Assembly (NCBI GenBank): GCA_937875275.1
Contig: CALNCC010000141.1
Span: 1-17,140, forward strand
Direction: 5' to 3'
Source: an uncultured Dysgonomonas sp.
GTDB taxonomy: Bacteria; Bacteroidota; Bacteroidia; Bacteroidales; Dysgonomonadaceae
DNA: 17,140 nt
Both the position numbers and the translations under genes were made by a program. The notes below the pieces were generated by a model. The model saw only the letters and a program-made list of their open reading frames with translations, was not told the origin of the DNA and made no database searches. How positions within the stretch are numbered: position 1 is the stretch's first letter; each line of letters starts with the position of its first letter. Below are positions 6,392 to 13,394 of the stretch, one piece after another.

Positions 6392-7375
6392 ATGATTCGA
6401 GCCGCTATTACAGGTTTGGGAGCTTATGTTCCTGAAGATATAATCACAAACGAAGATTTGTCTAAATTGGTAGATACGTCGGATGAGTGGATTATGTCCC
6501 GTGTCGGAATCAAGGAAAGACATGTTCTGAAAGGAGAAGGACAAGGTGTTTCTGTGATGGGGATAAAGGCAGTAGAAAAATTGCTGCAAAACACAAAGGT
6601 AAACCCTGAAGAGATTGAGGTTGTTATATTTGCGACTACAACTCCGGACTATGGTTTCCCTGCGTCGGCAGTTCTTGTTGCTCATGCGTGTGGATTGAAA
6701 AATGCATTTGCATTTGACATTCAGGCTGCATGCGCCGGATTTTTGTGTGCATTAGAATCGGCATCTAATTTCATCAGATCGGGCAAATACAAAAAAGCTA
6801 TTGTTATCGGAGGCGACAAAATGACTTCTATAACAGATTATTCTGATCGTACTACATGTCCACTTTTCGGAGACGCTGTTGGCGCAGTCTTAGTAGAGGC
6901 GACGACCGAAGAGGTGGGAATAATGGACGCTGAATTGCATTCTGATGGTATAGGATTTCCCCATCTGCATATGCTTGGTGGTGGATCAGCTTATCCGTCA
7001 TCTGCCGAAACAATAGAAAAGAAGATGCACTATGTGTATCAAGAAGGGCAGGCTGTATATAAGCATGCCGTAAAAAATATGTCGGATGTTTCAGTAAGTA
7101 TTATGGAACGCAACAATCTGACAAAAGATGATGTAAACTGGTTTATTGCTCATCAGGCAAACTTGAGAATTATAGATGCAGTAGCTCGCCGAATGGGTGT
7201 TACCACCGATAAGGTTGTGATCAACATCGAAAAATATGGTAACACAAGTGCAGGTACAATTCCTTTGGCGTTGTACGAATTAGTTCCTAAATTGAAAAAA
7301 GGAGATAATGTTATTCTAACTGCATTTGGAGCCGGATTTATTTGGGGATCTATCTATATCAAGTGGGCTTATTGA
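6392..7375 (+). CDS. fabH: Beta-ketoacyl-ACP synthase III (KAS III)
   Basis: The 327-residue enzyme starts fatty-acid synthesis by condensing a short acyl-CoA primer with malonyl-ACP. The catalytic triad is intact: Cys114 in QAACAGF, His254 in IAHQAN, and Asn284 in EKYGNTSAG. The N-terminal GLGAYVPEDIITN and the DEWIMSRVGIKER segment are also typical, as is the C-terminal GAGFIWGS. Bacteroidales make iso/anteiso-branched fatty acids, so branched acyl-CoA primers are plausible, but nothing in the sequence proves primer choice. It shares the classical yceD–rpmF–fabH neighbourhood, but plsX, which lies between rpmF and fabH in many bacteria, is absent. A terminator separates it from rpmF, and no separate promoter is obvious in the 22 bases left, so it may depend on read-through. 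The era/der genes that I would expect next in some Bacteroidales are not here. Confidence 0.96.
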   Translation: MIRAAITGLGAYVPEDIITNEDLSKLVDTSDEWIMSRVGIKERHVLKGEGQGVSVMGIKAVEKLLQNTKVNPEEIEVVIFATTTPDYGFPASAVLVAHACGLKNAFAFDIQAACAGFLCALESASNFIRSGKYKKAIVIGGDKMTSITDYSDRTTCPLFGDAVGAVLVEATTEEVGIMDAELHSDGIGFPHLHMLGGGSAYPSSAETIEKKMHYVYQEGQAVYKHAVKNMSDVSVSIMERNNLTKDDVNWFIAHQANLRIIDAVARRMGVTTDKVVINIEKYGNTSAGTIPLALYELVPKLKKGDNVILTAFGAGFIWGSIYIKWAY

Positions 7376-7403
7376 TAGTCTAAGATAAATTTGACAATAA
7401 CAC

Positions 7404-7440
7404 AACAAAGGCTGCCTCGTTCGCGAAGGCAGCCTTTGTT
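7404..7440. terminator. Bidirectional terminator between fabH and the oxidoreductase gene
   Basis: A perfect 14-base-pair stem (7404-7417 with 7427-7440) closes a nine-base loop that contains UUCG. The stem ends in AAC/GTT and is followed by T-rich sequence on both strands. It sits between two convergent genes, so it can stop both messages. Confidence 0.85.
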
Positions 7441-7504
7441 CTATTTACTCACATGAACCGATGAATTTATTTCTATCGGTTTTTTGTCTTTTATGCCTAA
7501 CCTT

Positions 7505-8848
7505 TTATTTACGGAAATAGGGTAACGTGTATGGTTTACGATATTCGTACCAATACAAGTGGTTGTTTTCCGCCTCCGCGTCATTGTTGAAAGTCAATGT
7601 AGCCGGATCCCATTTCACCGGGCGACCAAGTTCGGTTGCTATATTGGCAAGGCAACAAAGTGTGTTGGTGCTGCATCCTATTTCGACCGAAGCCCTTGGT
7701 TTGCGACGCGAGCGCACGCAGTCGATAAAGTTCTGCATGTGTGGCGAACTTACCTCATATTCTCCTGCTTTTACTTCTTTGTTCTGAATGTCTTTCAAGG
7801 TGTTTGGGTCAGACGCCTCTATGTATCCTCTGGCAACTTTTATCCAGCCTTTGTCTCCGATGAATTGGATACCTTGCCCGTTTTCGCCATCTCTGTATGG
7901 CTGTTCGGTCATAACAATGCCGTTTGCATATTTCATCGTGGTGTATTCCGTACCCAGATAACCTTTCGGAATATATTCGACCGGACCCGACCCATCCATG
8001 CCGATTGCGGCTTGCGCTATGTCGAACATATGTGCACCCCAATCTCCGGTGTATCCGTTACCTGTTTCTCTAAACCATCGCCACTCAGCCCAGAAATTCT
8101 CGTTCTGCTCCGGATCGAGAGATATCTGAGGACAAAGTTTCGAGTTGTAATGTACCTTAGGATCGCTCAATGGACCTAACCACAAATTGAAATTTAGATT
8201 GTTGGGCACTTGCTCCGCAGGCAGGTCGAACGGTCTTGGCGGCTCTCCCACTTTCGCATATATTTTCTCTATATGCCCGATAGTACCCGACTGCACCATC
8301 TTGATTGCAGCAACAAATTCCTTGCCCGAGCGTTGCTGACTCCCAACCTGAAGCACGCGCCTATTTGTTCTCACGGCTTCCTGTATAGCCAATCCTTCGG
8401 TAATAGTGTATGCGAGTGGCTTTTGGCAATACACATCCTTGCCTGCCATACATGCATGGATAGAGTTGAGCGCGTGCCAATGATCGGGTGTCGCTATCGA
8501 CACAGCATCAATATCTTTGCGATTAAGCATTTCTTCATAAGACTCATATGAATCGCATCTGACAGGCATATTCTTTGAGGCTTGCCACGATTCTACTCTC
8601 TTTTTGAACCTAAGTGTTTTTATAGAATCTACGTCGCATCCGGCAACGACTTGTACACCGGGGCATTGCGAGAAACTCCAAAAGTCATGTACTCCTTGCT
8701 GTCCGAGTCCGATGAATCCGACAACTACACGGTCGCTGGGCGGAATCCCTTTACCGGCAAGAATCCAGTTAGGAAGAATCGTCAGTCCGGCTATTCCTAA
8801 TGCCGATTTGCGGAGAAAGTCTCTGCGTGAAAGGTCGCTTTTTTTCAT
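7505..8848 (-). CDS. Gfo/Idh/MocA family oxidoreductase with Tat signal
   Basis: This 447-residue protein is a Rossmann-fold NAD(P)-type oxidoreductase of the glucose-fructose oxidoreductase family. A twin-arginine export signal comes first: SRRDFLRK (residues 7-14) followed by a hydrophobic helix to about residue 30. It is probably exported to the periplasm already holding its cofactor. The nucleotide-binding loop is VGFIGLGQQG (43-52), then ATPDHWHA (119-126) and CQKPLAYT (141-148), the variant of the family's EKP motif where Gln replaces Glu. A GDWGAHMFD segment (268-276) carries the likely active-site His. Members of this exported subgroup act on sugars or glycosides, but the substrate cannot be read from the sequence; no polysaccharide-utilisation genes flank it. 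It stands alone on the minus strand. The protein matches, in general layout, many 'Gfo/Idh/MocA' proteins of Bacteroidetes and Planctomycetes. Confidence 0.88.
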   Translation of the reverse strand: MKKSDLSRRDFLRKSALGIAGLTILPNWILAGKGIPPSDRVVVGFIGLGQQGVHDFWSFSQCPGVQVVAGCDVDSIKTLRFKKRVESWQASKNMPVRCDSYESYEEMLNRKDIDAVSIATPDHWHALNSIHACMAGKDVYCQKPLAYTITEGLAIQEAVRTNRRVLQVGSQQRSGKEFVAAIKMVQSGTIGHIEKIYAKVGEPPRPFDLPAEQVPNNLNFNLWLGPLSDPKVHYNSKLCPQISLDPEQNENFWAEWRWFRETGNGYTGDWGAHMFDIAQAAIGMDGSGPVEYIPKGYLGTEYTTMKYANGIVMTEQPYRDGENGQGIQFIGDKGWIKVARGYIEASDPNTLKDIQNKEVKAGEYEVSSPHMQNFIDCVRSRRKPRASVEIGCSTNTLCCLANIATELGRPVKWDPATLTFNNDAEAENNHLYWYEYRKPYTLPYFRK

Positions 8849-9032
8849 GATAGTGTTTTATTTAGGTATTATTGGTAATCTTGATCGAATCCTAAAAATA
8901 TGTAATTATTTTTACTTGACAAATAAAATATACACTGATAATCAGATATAAATAATATACCGTAGGATAGGCAGAATCGTTGTTTTTCTATAAAAAAGCA
9001 ACCCTATTACAGCAATGAAGCCCTATTTGTAT

Positions 9033-9040
9033 TAAATTTG
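9033..9040 (+). promoter_or_regulatory. Candidate -7 box for the apgM-like gene
   Basis: TAAATTTG is an exact match to the Bacteroidetes TAnnTTTG -7 element, about 57 bases upstream of the start codon at 9098. The upstream -33 region (TTAC near 9007-9010) is weak. Confidence 0.4.
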
Positions 9041-9097
9041 GAGGCTATTTCGGAAGGAATAGTTTTTTTATTTCAGGCAAACCTATAAAAAACGAAG

Positions 9098-10309
9098 ATG
9101 AAAACAATTATAATATTAGGTGATGGCATGGCCGATGAGCCAATAGCAGCATTGGGAGGTAAAACTCCGCTTCAGGCAGCGAACAAACCATATATAGATT
9201 TGCTTGCCGCAAAAGGGAAGAGCGGCGAATTGGACACGATTCCAGCGGGATTTAAACCCGGAAGCGAGATTGCCAATCTGTCTGTGTTGGGGTATGATGT
9301 ACCGAAGGTGTTTGAAGGTCGAGGATCGTTAGAGGCTGCAAGTATGGGTGTAGACATCTTGCCGGGAGAGATGGCTATGCGTTGCAATCTGATAACCATC
9401 GAGGATGGGAAGATAAAGAACCATTCCGCAGGACATATTTCGAACGAAGAAGCGGATGTATTGATTAAATTTCTTGACGAAAAATTGAATGATGATAAGG
9501 TCAGTTTCTATTCGGGAGTTTCTTATCGTCATCTGTTGAAGCTAAAGGGCGGGAACAAAAATATTGATTGCGTAGCACCTCACGACGAGTTAGGAACTTC
9601 GTTTTCTACTGTAATGATAAAGCCATTAGAAAGCGAAGCTAAAGAAACGGCAGACTATCTGAACGAATTGATCCTAAAATCTCAGAATTTGTTGAAGGAT
9701 CATCCTGTAAACAAGAAACGCATTGCGGAGGGAAAAGATCCAGCCAATAGCATCTGGCCATGGTCGCCGGGCTACAGACCCGAAATGCAGACCTTGAACG
9801 AACTGTTCGGAATACAAAGTGGATCAGTAATATCGGCTGTCGATCTGATTATGGGTATCGGCGTTTATGCCGGACTCAAGCCAATACACGTAGAAGGTGC
9901 GACGGGGCTTTATGACACGAACTATGAAGGGAAGGCACAGGCTGCCATAGAGGCGTTGAAGAATGATGATTTTGTGTATTTGCATATCGAGGCAAGCGAT
10001 GAAGCAGGGCACGAAGGAGACGTAGGCTTGAAGGTGAAAACAATCGAAGATCTCGACTCTCGTGTAGTTAAACCCGTGTATGAGGCTCTGAAAGATTGGG
10101 ATGAGCCGGTAACGATTGCCGTGCTACCCGACCATCCTACCCCATGTGCTATACGTACACATACTAATAAACCGATACCATTTCTTATATATCGCACCAA
10201 CGGAGAGTGTGATGATGTGCAGGTGTATGATGAAACAGAATCGCCGAAGGGGGGATATGGATTTCTAAAAGGACGCGAGTTTATGGAAACTCTTTTTAGC
10301 AAAAAATGA
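9098..10309 (+). CDS. ApgM-family enzyme: 2,3-BPG-independent phosphoglycerate mutase or homoserine kinase
   Basis: This 403-residue protein belongs to the alkaline-phosphatase superfamily branch of archaeal-type phosphoglycerate mutase (ApgM). It has the metal-binding start GDGMAD (8-13, Asp9), the serine segment PGSEIANLSVLGYD (54-67, Ser56 the likely phospho-acceptor), then EASDEAGHEGD (298-308) and LPDHPTPC (343-350) with His355, which supply the other metal ligands. ApgM converts 3- to 2-phosphoglycerate through a phosphoserine. However, a closely related clade (TIGR02535, 'proposed homoserine kinase') phosphorylates homoserine in bacteria lacking ThrB, including Bacteroides, where the gene clusters with thrA and thrC. 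Here it is a lone transcription unit with its own candidate promoter and terminator and no threonine genes nearby, so context does not settle the question. The length and the NSIWPWSPG and GATGLYDTNYEGK segments fit both descriptions; I lean slightly to homoserine kinase. Confidence 0.88.
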   Translation: MKTIIILGDGMADEPIAALGGKTPLQAANKPYIDLLAAKGKSGELDTIPAGFKPGSEIANLSVLGYDVPKVFEGRGSLEAASMGVDILPGEMAMRCNLITIEDGKIKNHSAGHISNEEADVLIKFLDEKLNDDKVSFYSGVSYRHLLKLKGGNKNIDCVAPHDELGTSFSTVMIKPLESEAKETADYLNELILKSQNLLKDHPVNKKRIAEGKDPANSIWPWSPGYRPEMQTLNELFGIQSGSVISAVDLIMGIGVYAGLKPIHVEGATGLYDTNYEGKAQAAIEALKNDDFVYLHIEASDEAGHEGDVGLKVKTIEDLDSRVVKPVYEALKDWDEPVTIAVLPDHPTPCAIRTHTNKPIPFLIYRTNGECDDVQVYDETESPKGGYGFLKGREFMETLFSKK

Positions 10310-10339
10310 TAATATACAGATATTTAAACGAATGAGCTG

Positions 10340-10378
10340 AAGCCTGTTTCCGTTGTCGGATTACAGGCTTTTATTTTT
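10340..10378 (+). terminator. Intrinsic terminator after the apgM-like gene
   Basis: AAGCCTGT at 10340-10347 pairs with ACAGGCTT at 10363-10370. An inner TCCG/CGGA stem (10349-10352 with 10357-10360) closes a TTGT loop. The T-rich stretch TTATTTTT follows. It lies 30 bases after the stop codon. Confidence 0.85.
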
Positions 10379-10420
10379 AGGTAACGATCTTTTTCGAGAC
10401 TGATATTAACCCCTATATTT

Positions 10421-10453
10421 TTTCGTGTAAGAGCAAAAATCATTGTATCTTTG
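10421..10453 (+). promoter_or_regulatory. Candidate promoter of the purF-like–GSCFA–murF-alr operon
   Basis: TATCTTTG at 10446-10453 matches the Bacteroidetes -7 consensus exactly. TTTCG at 10421-10425 resembles the -33 element, with a 20-base spacer. The predicted leader is only about 25-30 bases, leaving no room for a purine riboswitch. Confidence 0.6.
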
Positions 10454-10485
10454 CATCTCTAAAATACAACATTATACCTAACAAT

Positions 10486-12387
10486 ATGACCGAGCCTTTA
10501 AAGCATGAATGTGGTATCGCTCTGATACGTCTGTTGAAACCACTCGAATATTATCATCAGAAGTATGGAACATGGCAATATGGATTGAATAAGCTATACT
10601 TGCTGATGGAAAAACAACACAACAGAGGACAAGAAGGAGCCGGGCTTGCCGTTGTGAAAATAGATACGCCTCCGGGGCGTGAATTTGTTTTCAGGGAAAG
10701 GGCTTTGGGTTCGAATGCCATTTCTGAAATTTTCGGAAGCGTTCACCAAAATTACACAAAAGTGCCGGACGAATTGTTGCAGGACCCTAAGTATGCAGCA
10801 GAGAATCTACCATTTGCAGGGGAATTGTTCCTCGGGCACTTGAGATATAGCACGACAGGCAAAGAAGGAGTTTCGTATGTTCATCCACTATTGAGACGGA
10901 ACAACTGGAAGTCGAGAAATCTGGCTCTTGCCGGAAACTTCAACCTGACCAATGTAGATGAAATTTTCGATATACTATTGCAGCAAGGACAGCATCCGCG
11001 CGACTATGCAGATACGTTTGTTATGCTCGAATTGTTGGGACATGCACTGGATAGAGAAGTACAATATCAGTTCGATAAATACGGAAAAGACACCGGTGTA
11101 AAAGGAGACAAACTGAACAACCAAATAGAAGAAAACCTTGATATCCATTTCATGCTGAACAGAGCATCGAAGAAATGGGACGGAGGCTTCGTGCTTGGCG
11201 GACTGATTGGCTGTGGAGACGCATTCGCCTATCGTGATCCGTGGGGTATACGTCCTGCATTCTATTACAAAGACGATGAAATAGTGGTTGTTGCATCGGA
11301 GCGTCCGGTTATACAGACTGCCTTCAATCTCGATGTTGAAGACATTCAGGAATTAGAACCCGGGCAAGCCATTATCGTGAAGAAAAACGGAGACGTTAGA
11401 TTCTCTCAAATACAGGAGAAGAAAGAAAAGCTAACGCCATGCTCTTTCGAACGCATCTATTTCTCACGCGGATCGGATACCGATATATACAAAGAGCGCA
11501 AAGAATTGGGGGCACTACTCGTTCCCCGTATATTGAAATCGATAGATTCGGATATACGAAACACTGTATTCTCATTTATTCCTAATACCGCAGAAGTAGC
11601 CTTCTTCGGTTTGGCTGAAGCTCTCCACAATCACCTAAACTCGGTGAAGTTGCGTAAGATTCAGGAAATAGGAGAAAAACGTATAACGAGTGAAGAACTG
11701 GACAGAATATTGTCGATGAGGGTTCGCACCGAGAAGGTCGTTATCAAAGACATCAAGCTCAGAACATTTATAGCACAAGATAAAAGTCGCGACGATTTGG
11801 CGGCTCACGTTTACGATGTTACTTACGAGTCTATCCATCCATACCAAGACAATCTTGTAGTGATAGATGACAGTATAGTGAGAGGAACAACGCTGAAACA
11901 GAGTATCATAAAAATGTTGGATCGCATCCATCCTAAGAAAATAGTAGTTGTATCTTCGTCGCCCCAAATACGCTACCCCGATTGTTATGGCATAGATATG
12001 TCTCGCATGAGTGAGTTTGCAGCCTTCCGTGCAGCAATAGAGTTGCTCAACGAAAGAGGAATGTCTCATGTAATCGAAGATGTGTATAACAAGTCTGTAG
12101 CGCAAAGCGGAAAGCCGAAAGAAGAGATAGTGAACTATGTGAAAGAAATATATGCACCGTTCACCGATGAAGAAATTTCGAAAAAGATGGCAGAGATGCT
12201 TACTCCGGAAGGCACGAACGCAGAGGTAGAGCTTGTCTTCCAAACCATAGAAGATTTGCACAAAGCATGTCCGAACAATAGTGGAGACTGGTACTTCTCG
12301 GGAAATTACCCTACACCCGGTGGAAACAGAATGGTAAACACTGCTTTTATTAATTATAAAGAAGGGCGGGACAAGAGGTCGTACTAA
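10486..12387 (+). CDS. Long divergent amidophosphoribosyltransferase-like protein (PurF paralogue)
   Basis: At 633 residues this is about 130 longer than Escherichia coli PurF, but it has the same two domains. The N-terminal class II glutamine amidotransferase would start at Cys9 (KHECGIAL), exposed after removal of an eight-residue propeptide. It also has RGQEGAG (48-54) and GHLRYSTTG (117-125). The usual HNGN glutamine-site motif reads GNFN at 150-153, so the second glycine of the oxyanion pair is Phe152. The C-terminal phosphoribosyltransferase domain keeps IYFSRGSD (324-331), the PRPP loop VVIDDSIVRGTT (458-469) and YPDCYGIDM (497-505). Two long insertions (about 190-225 and 375-420) and a changed RTFIAQDKSR segment set it apart. 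The paired cysteines of Fe-S PurF enzymes near the C-terminus are missing. It leads an operon with a GSCFA gene 11 bases downstream. Bacteroidales usually have a separate canonical PurF, so its exact reaction is uncertain. Confidence 0.85.
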   Translation: MTEPLKHECGIALIRLLKPLEYYHQKYGTWQYGLNKLYLLMEKQHNRGQEGAGLAVVKIDTPPGREFVFRERALGSNAISEIFGSVHQNYTKVPDELLQDPKYAAENLPFAGELFLGHLRYSTTGKEGVSYVHPLLRRNNWKSRNLALAGNFNLTNVDEIFDILLQQGQHPRDYADTFVMLELLGHALDREVQYQFDKYGKDTGVKGDKLNNQIEENLDIHFMLNRASKKWDGGFVLGGLIGCGDAFAYRDPWGIRPAFYYKDDEIVVVASERPVIQTAFNLDVEDIQELEPGQAIIVKKNGDVRFSQIQEKKEKLTPCSFERIYFSRGSDTDIYKERKELGALLVPRILKSIDSDIRNTVFSFIPNTAEVAFFGLAEALHNHLNSVKLRKIQEIGEKRITSEELDRILSMRVRTEKVVIKDIKLRTFIAQDKSRDDLAAHVYDVTYESIHPYQDNLVVIDDSIVRGTTLKQSIIKMLDRIHPKKIVVVSSSPQIRYPDCYGIDMSRMSEFAAFRAAIELLNERGMSHVIEDVYNKSVAQSGKPKEEIVNYVKEIYAPFTDEEISKKMAEMLTPEGTNAEVELVFQTIEDLHKACPNNSGDWYFSGNYPTPGGNRMVNTAFINYKEGRDKRSY

Positions 12388-12398
12388 ACCATTAGCCA

Positions 12399-13382
12399 AT
12401 GGATTTCAGGACTCAGATAGACATTGTACGGCAGGGAGCTGAAATATCTCACAAAGACAAAATTGTGATGATGGGATCTTGCTTTGCAGAAAATGTTGGG
12501 CAAAAACTGATTCAGAATAAATTTGATGTCAACCTCAATCCTTTTGGCATTCTATACAATCCGGTGTCGGTAGCACAATCTATCGACATACTGCTCGAAG
12601 AAAAGAAGTTTGAGGAATCTGACATTTTTTTTGACAAGGGGGTATATCACAGCTTTCATCATCATAGCAAGTTCTCCGATTCGGATAAAGATAGATTTCT
12701 TGATAATATAAATGCGTCGATTGACCAATCCGGCGACTTCCTGAAAGAAGCATCATATTTGCTCGTAACTTTTGGCACAGCATATGTGTATGAATGCAAG
12801 AAGACCGAGAAAGTGGTAAGCAATTGCCACAAAGTTCCCGCATCCGAATTTGAACGGTATCGCTTGAATGTGGCGAACATCGTAACTCTGTGGGAAGATA
12901 CCATCCACAAGTTGCATGCAGCCAATCCCAATCTGACCATCCTATTCACAGTTAGCCCGATACGTCATTTGAGAGACGGATTGCACGACAATCAGTTGAG
13001 CAAATCGACATTGCTGTTGGCGATAGACGAATTGTGCCGCAAATTCTCGTTTACCGGATATTTCCCTTCTTATGAGATTTTGATGGACGATCTGCGCGAT
13101 TATCGTTTCTACGATGAAGATATGGTTCATCCGAGCCATATTGCCATAAATTATATTTGGGAAGTGTTTGCGCAGACACATTTTTCGGAGGGCACACAAG
13201 GAATTAATAAAGAGTGGGGTAAAATATCTCAGGCACTACAGCACAGACCATTTAATACAGAGACCGAAGAGCATAAACATTTTTTAAAGCAAACATTGTT
13301 AAAACTTGAATCCTTCCACAATAAATATCCATACATTTACTGTGATAACGAAATATCCTCGCTGAAGGACCTTATTTCTTGA
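12399..13382 (+). CDS. GSCFA domain-containing protein (SGNH-like hydrolase fold)
   Basis: The 327-residue protein has the motif that names the family, GSCFA at residues 26-30, followed by NPFGILYNP (47-55). Other conserved blocks are FGTAYVY (125-131), SNCHKVP (141-147), VSPIRHLRDG (185-194) and EDMVHPS (240-246). The Ser/Cys at the GSCFA turn, the FGTA block and the late DMVH (Asp241, His244) line up with the Ser–Gly–Asn–His blocks of SGNH esterases/acyltransferases. A catalytic Ser27 with Asp241/His244 is therefore plausible but is an inference. There is no signal peptide, so it is probably cytosolic. The gene lies 11 bases after the PurF-like gene and 12 before murF-alr, which hints at a role in envelope precursor chemistry. 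The family has no established function that I know of. Confidence 0.87.
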   Translation: MDFRTQIDIVRQGAEISHKDKIVMMGSCFAENVGQKLIQNKFDVNLNPFGILYNPVSVAQSIDILLEEKKFEESDIFFDKGVYHSFHHHSKFSDSDKDRFLDNINASIDQSGDFLKEASYLLVTFGTAYVYECKKTEKVVSNCHKVPASEFERYRLNVANIVTLWEDTIHKLHAANPNLTILFTVSPIRHLRDGLHDNQLSKSTLLLAIDELCRKFSFTGYFPSYEILMDDLRDYRFYDEDMVHPSHIAINYIWEVFAQTHFSEGTQGINKEWGKISQALQHRPFNTETEEHKHFLKQTLLKLESFHNKYPYIYCDNEISSLKDLIS

Positions 13383-13394
13383 AAGTATATCAAA

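Noticed and set aside
7559..8179. A 206-codon plus-strand frame opposite the oxidoreductase
   Set aside because: It lies wholly inside the confidently identified Gfo/Idh gene, and its translation shows no domain.
8935..8945. Short inverted repeat CTGAT-A-ATCAG, a possible operator
   Set aside because: Five-base arms in AT-rich DNA are expected by chance and no regulator gene is nearby.
8979..9002. AT-rich hairpin (GTTGTTTTT with AAAAGCAAC) upstream of the apgM-like gene
   Set aside because: The stem is weak, has a G-T pair, no T-run follows on the plus strand, and it does not match a riboswitch I know.
11635..12399. A 254-codon minus-strand frame opposite the PurF-like gene
   Set aside because: It is antisense to the PRPP-binding domain with its intact loop; no recognisable motif of its own.
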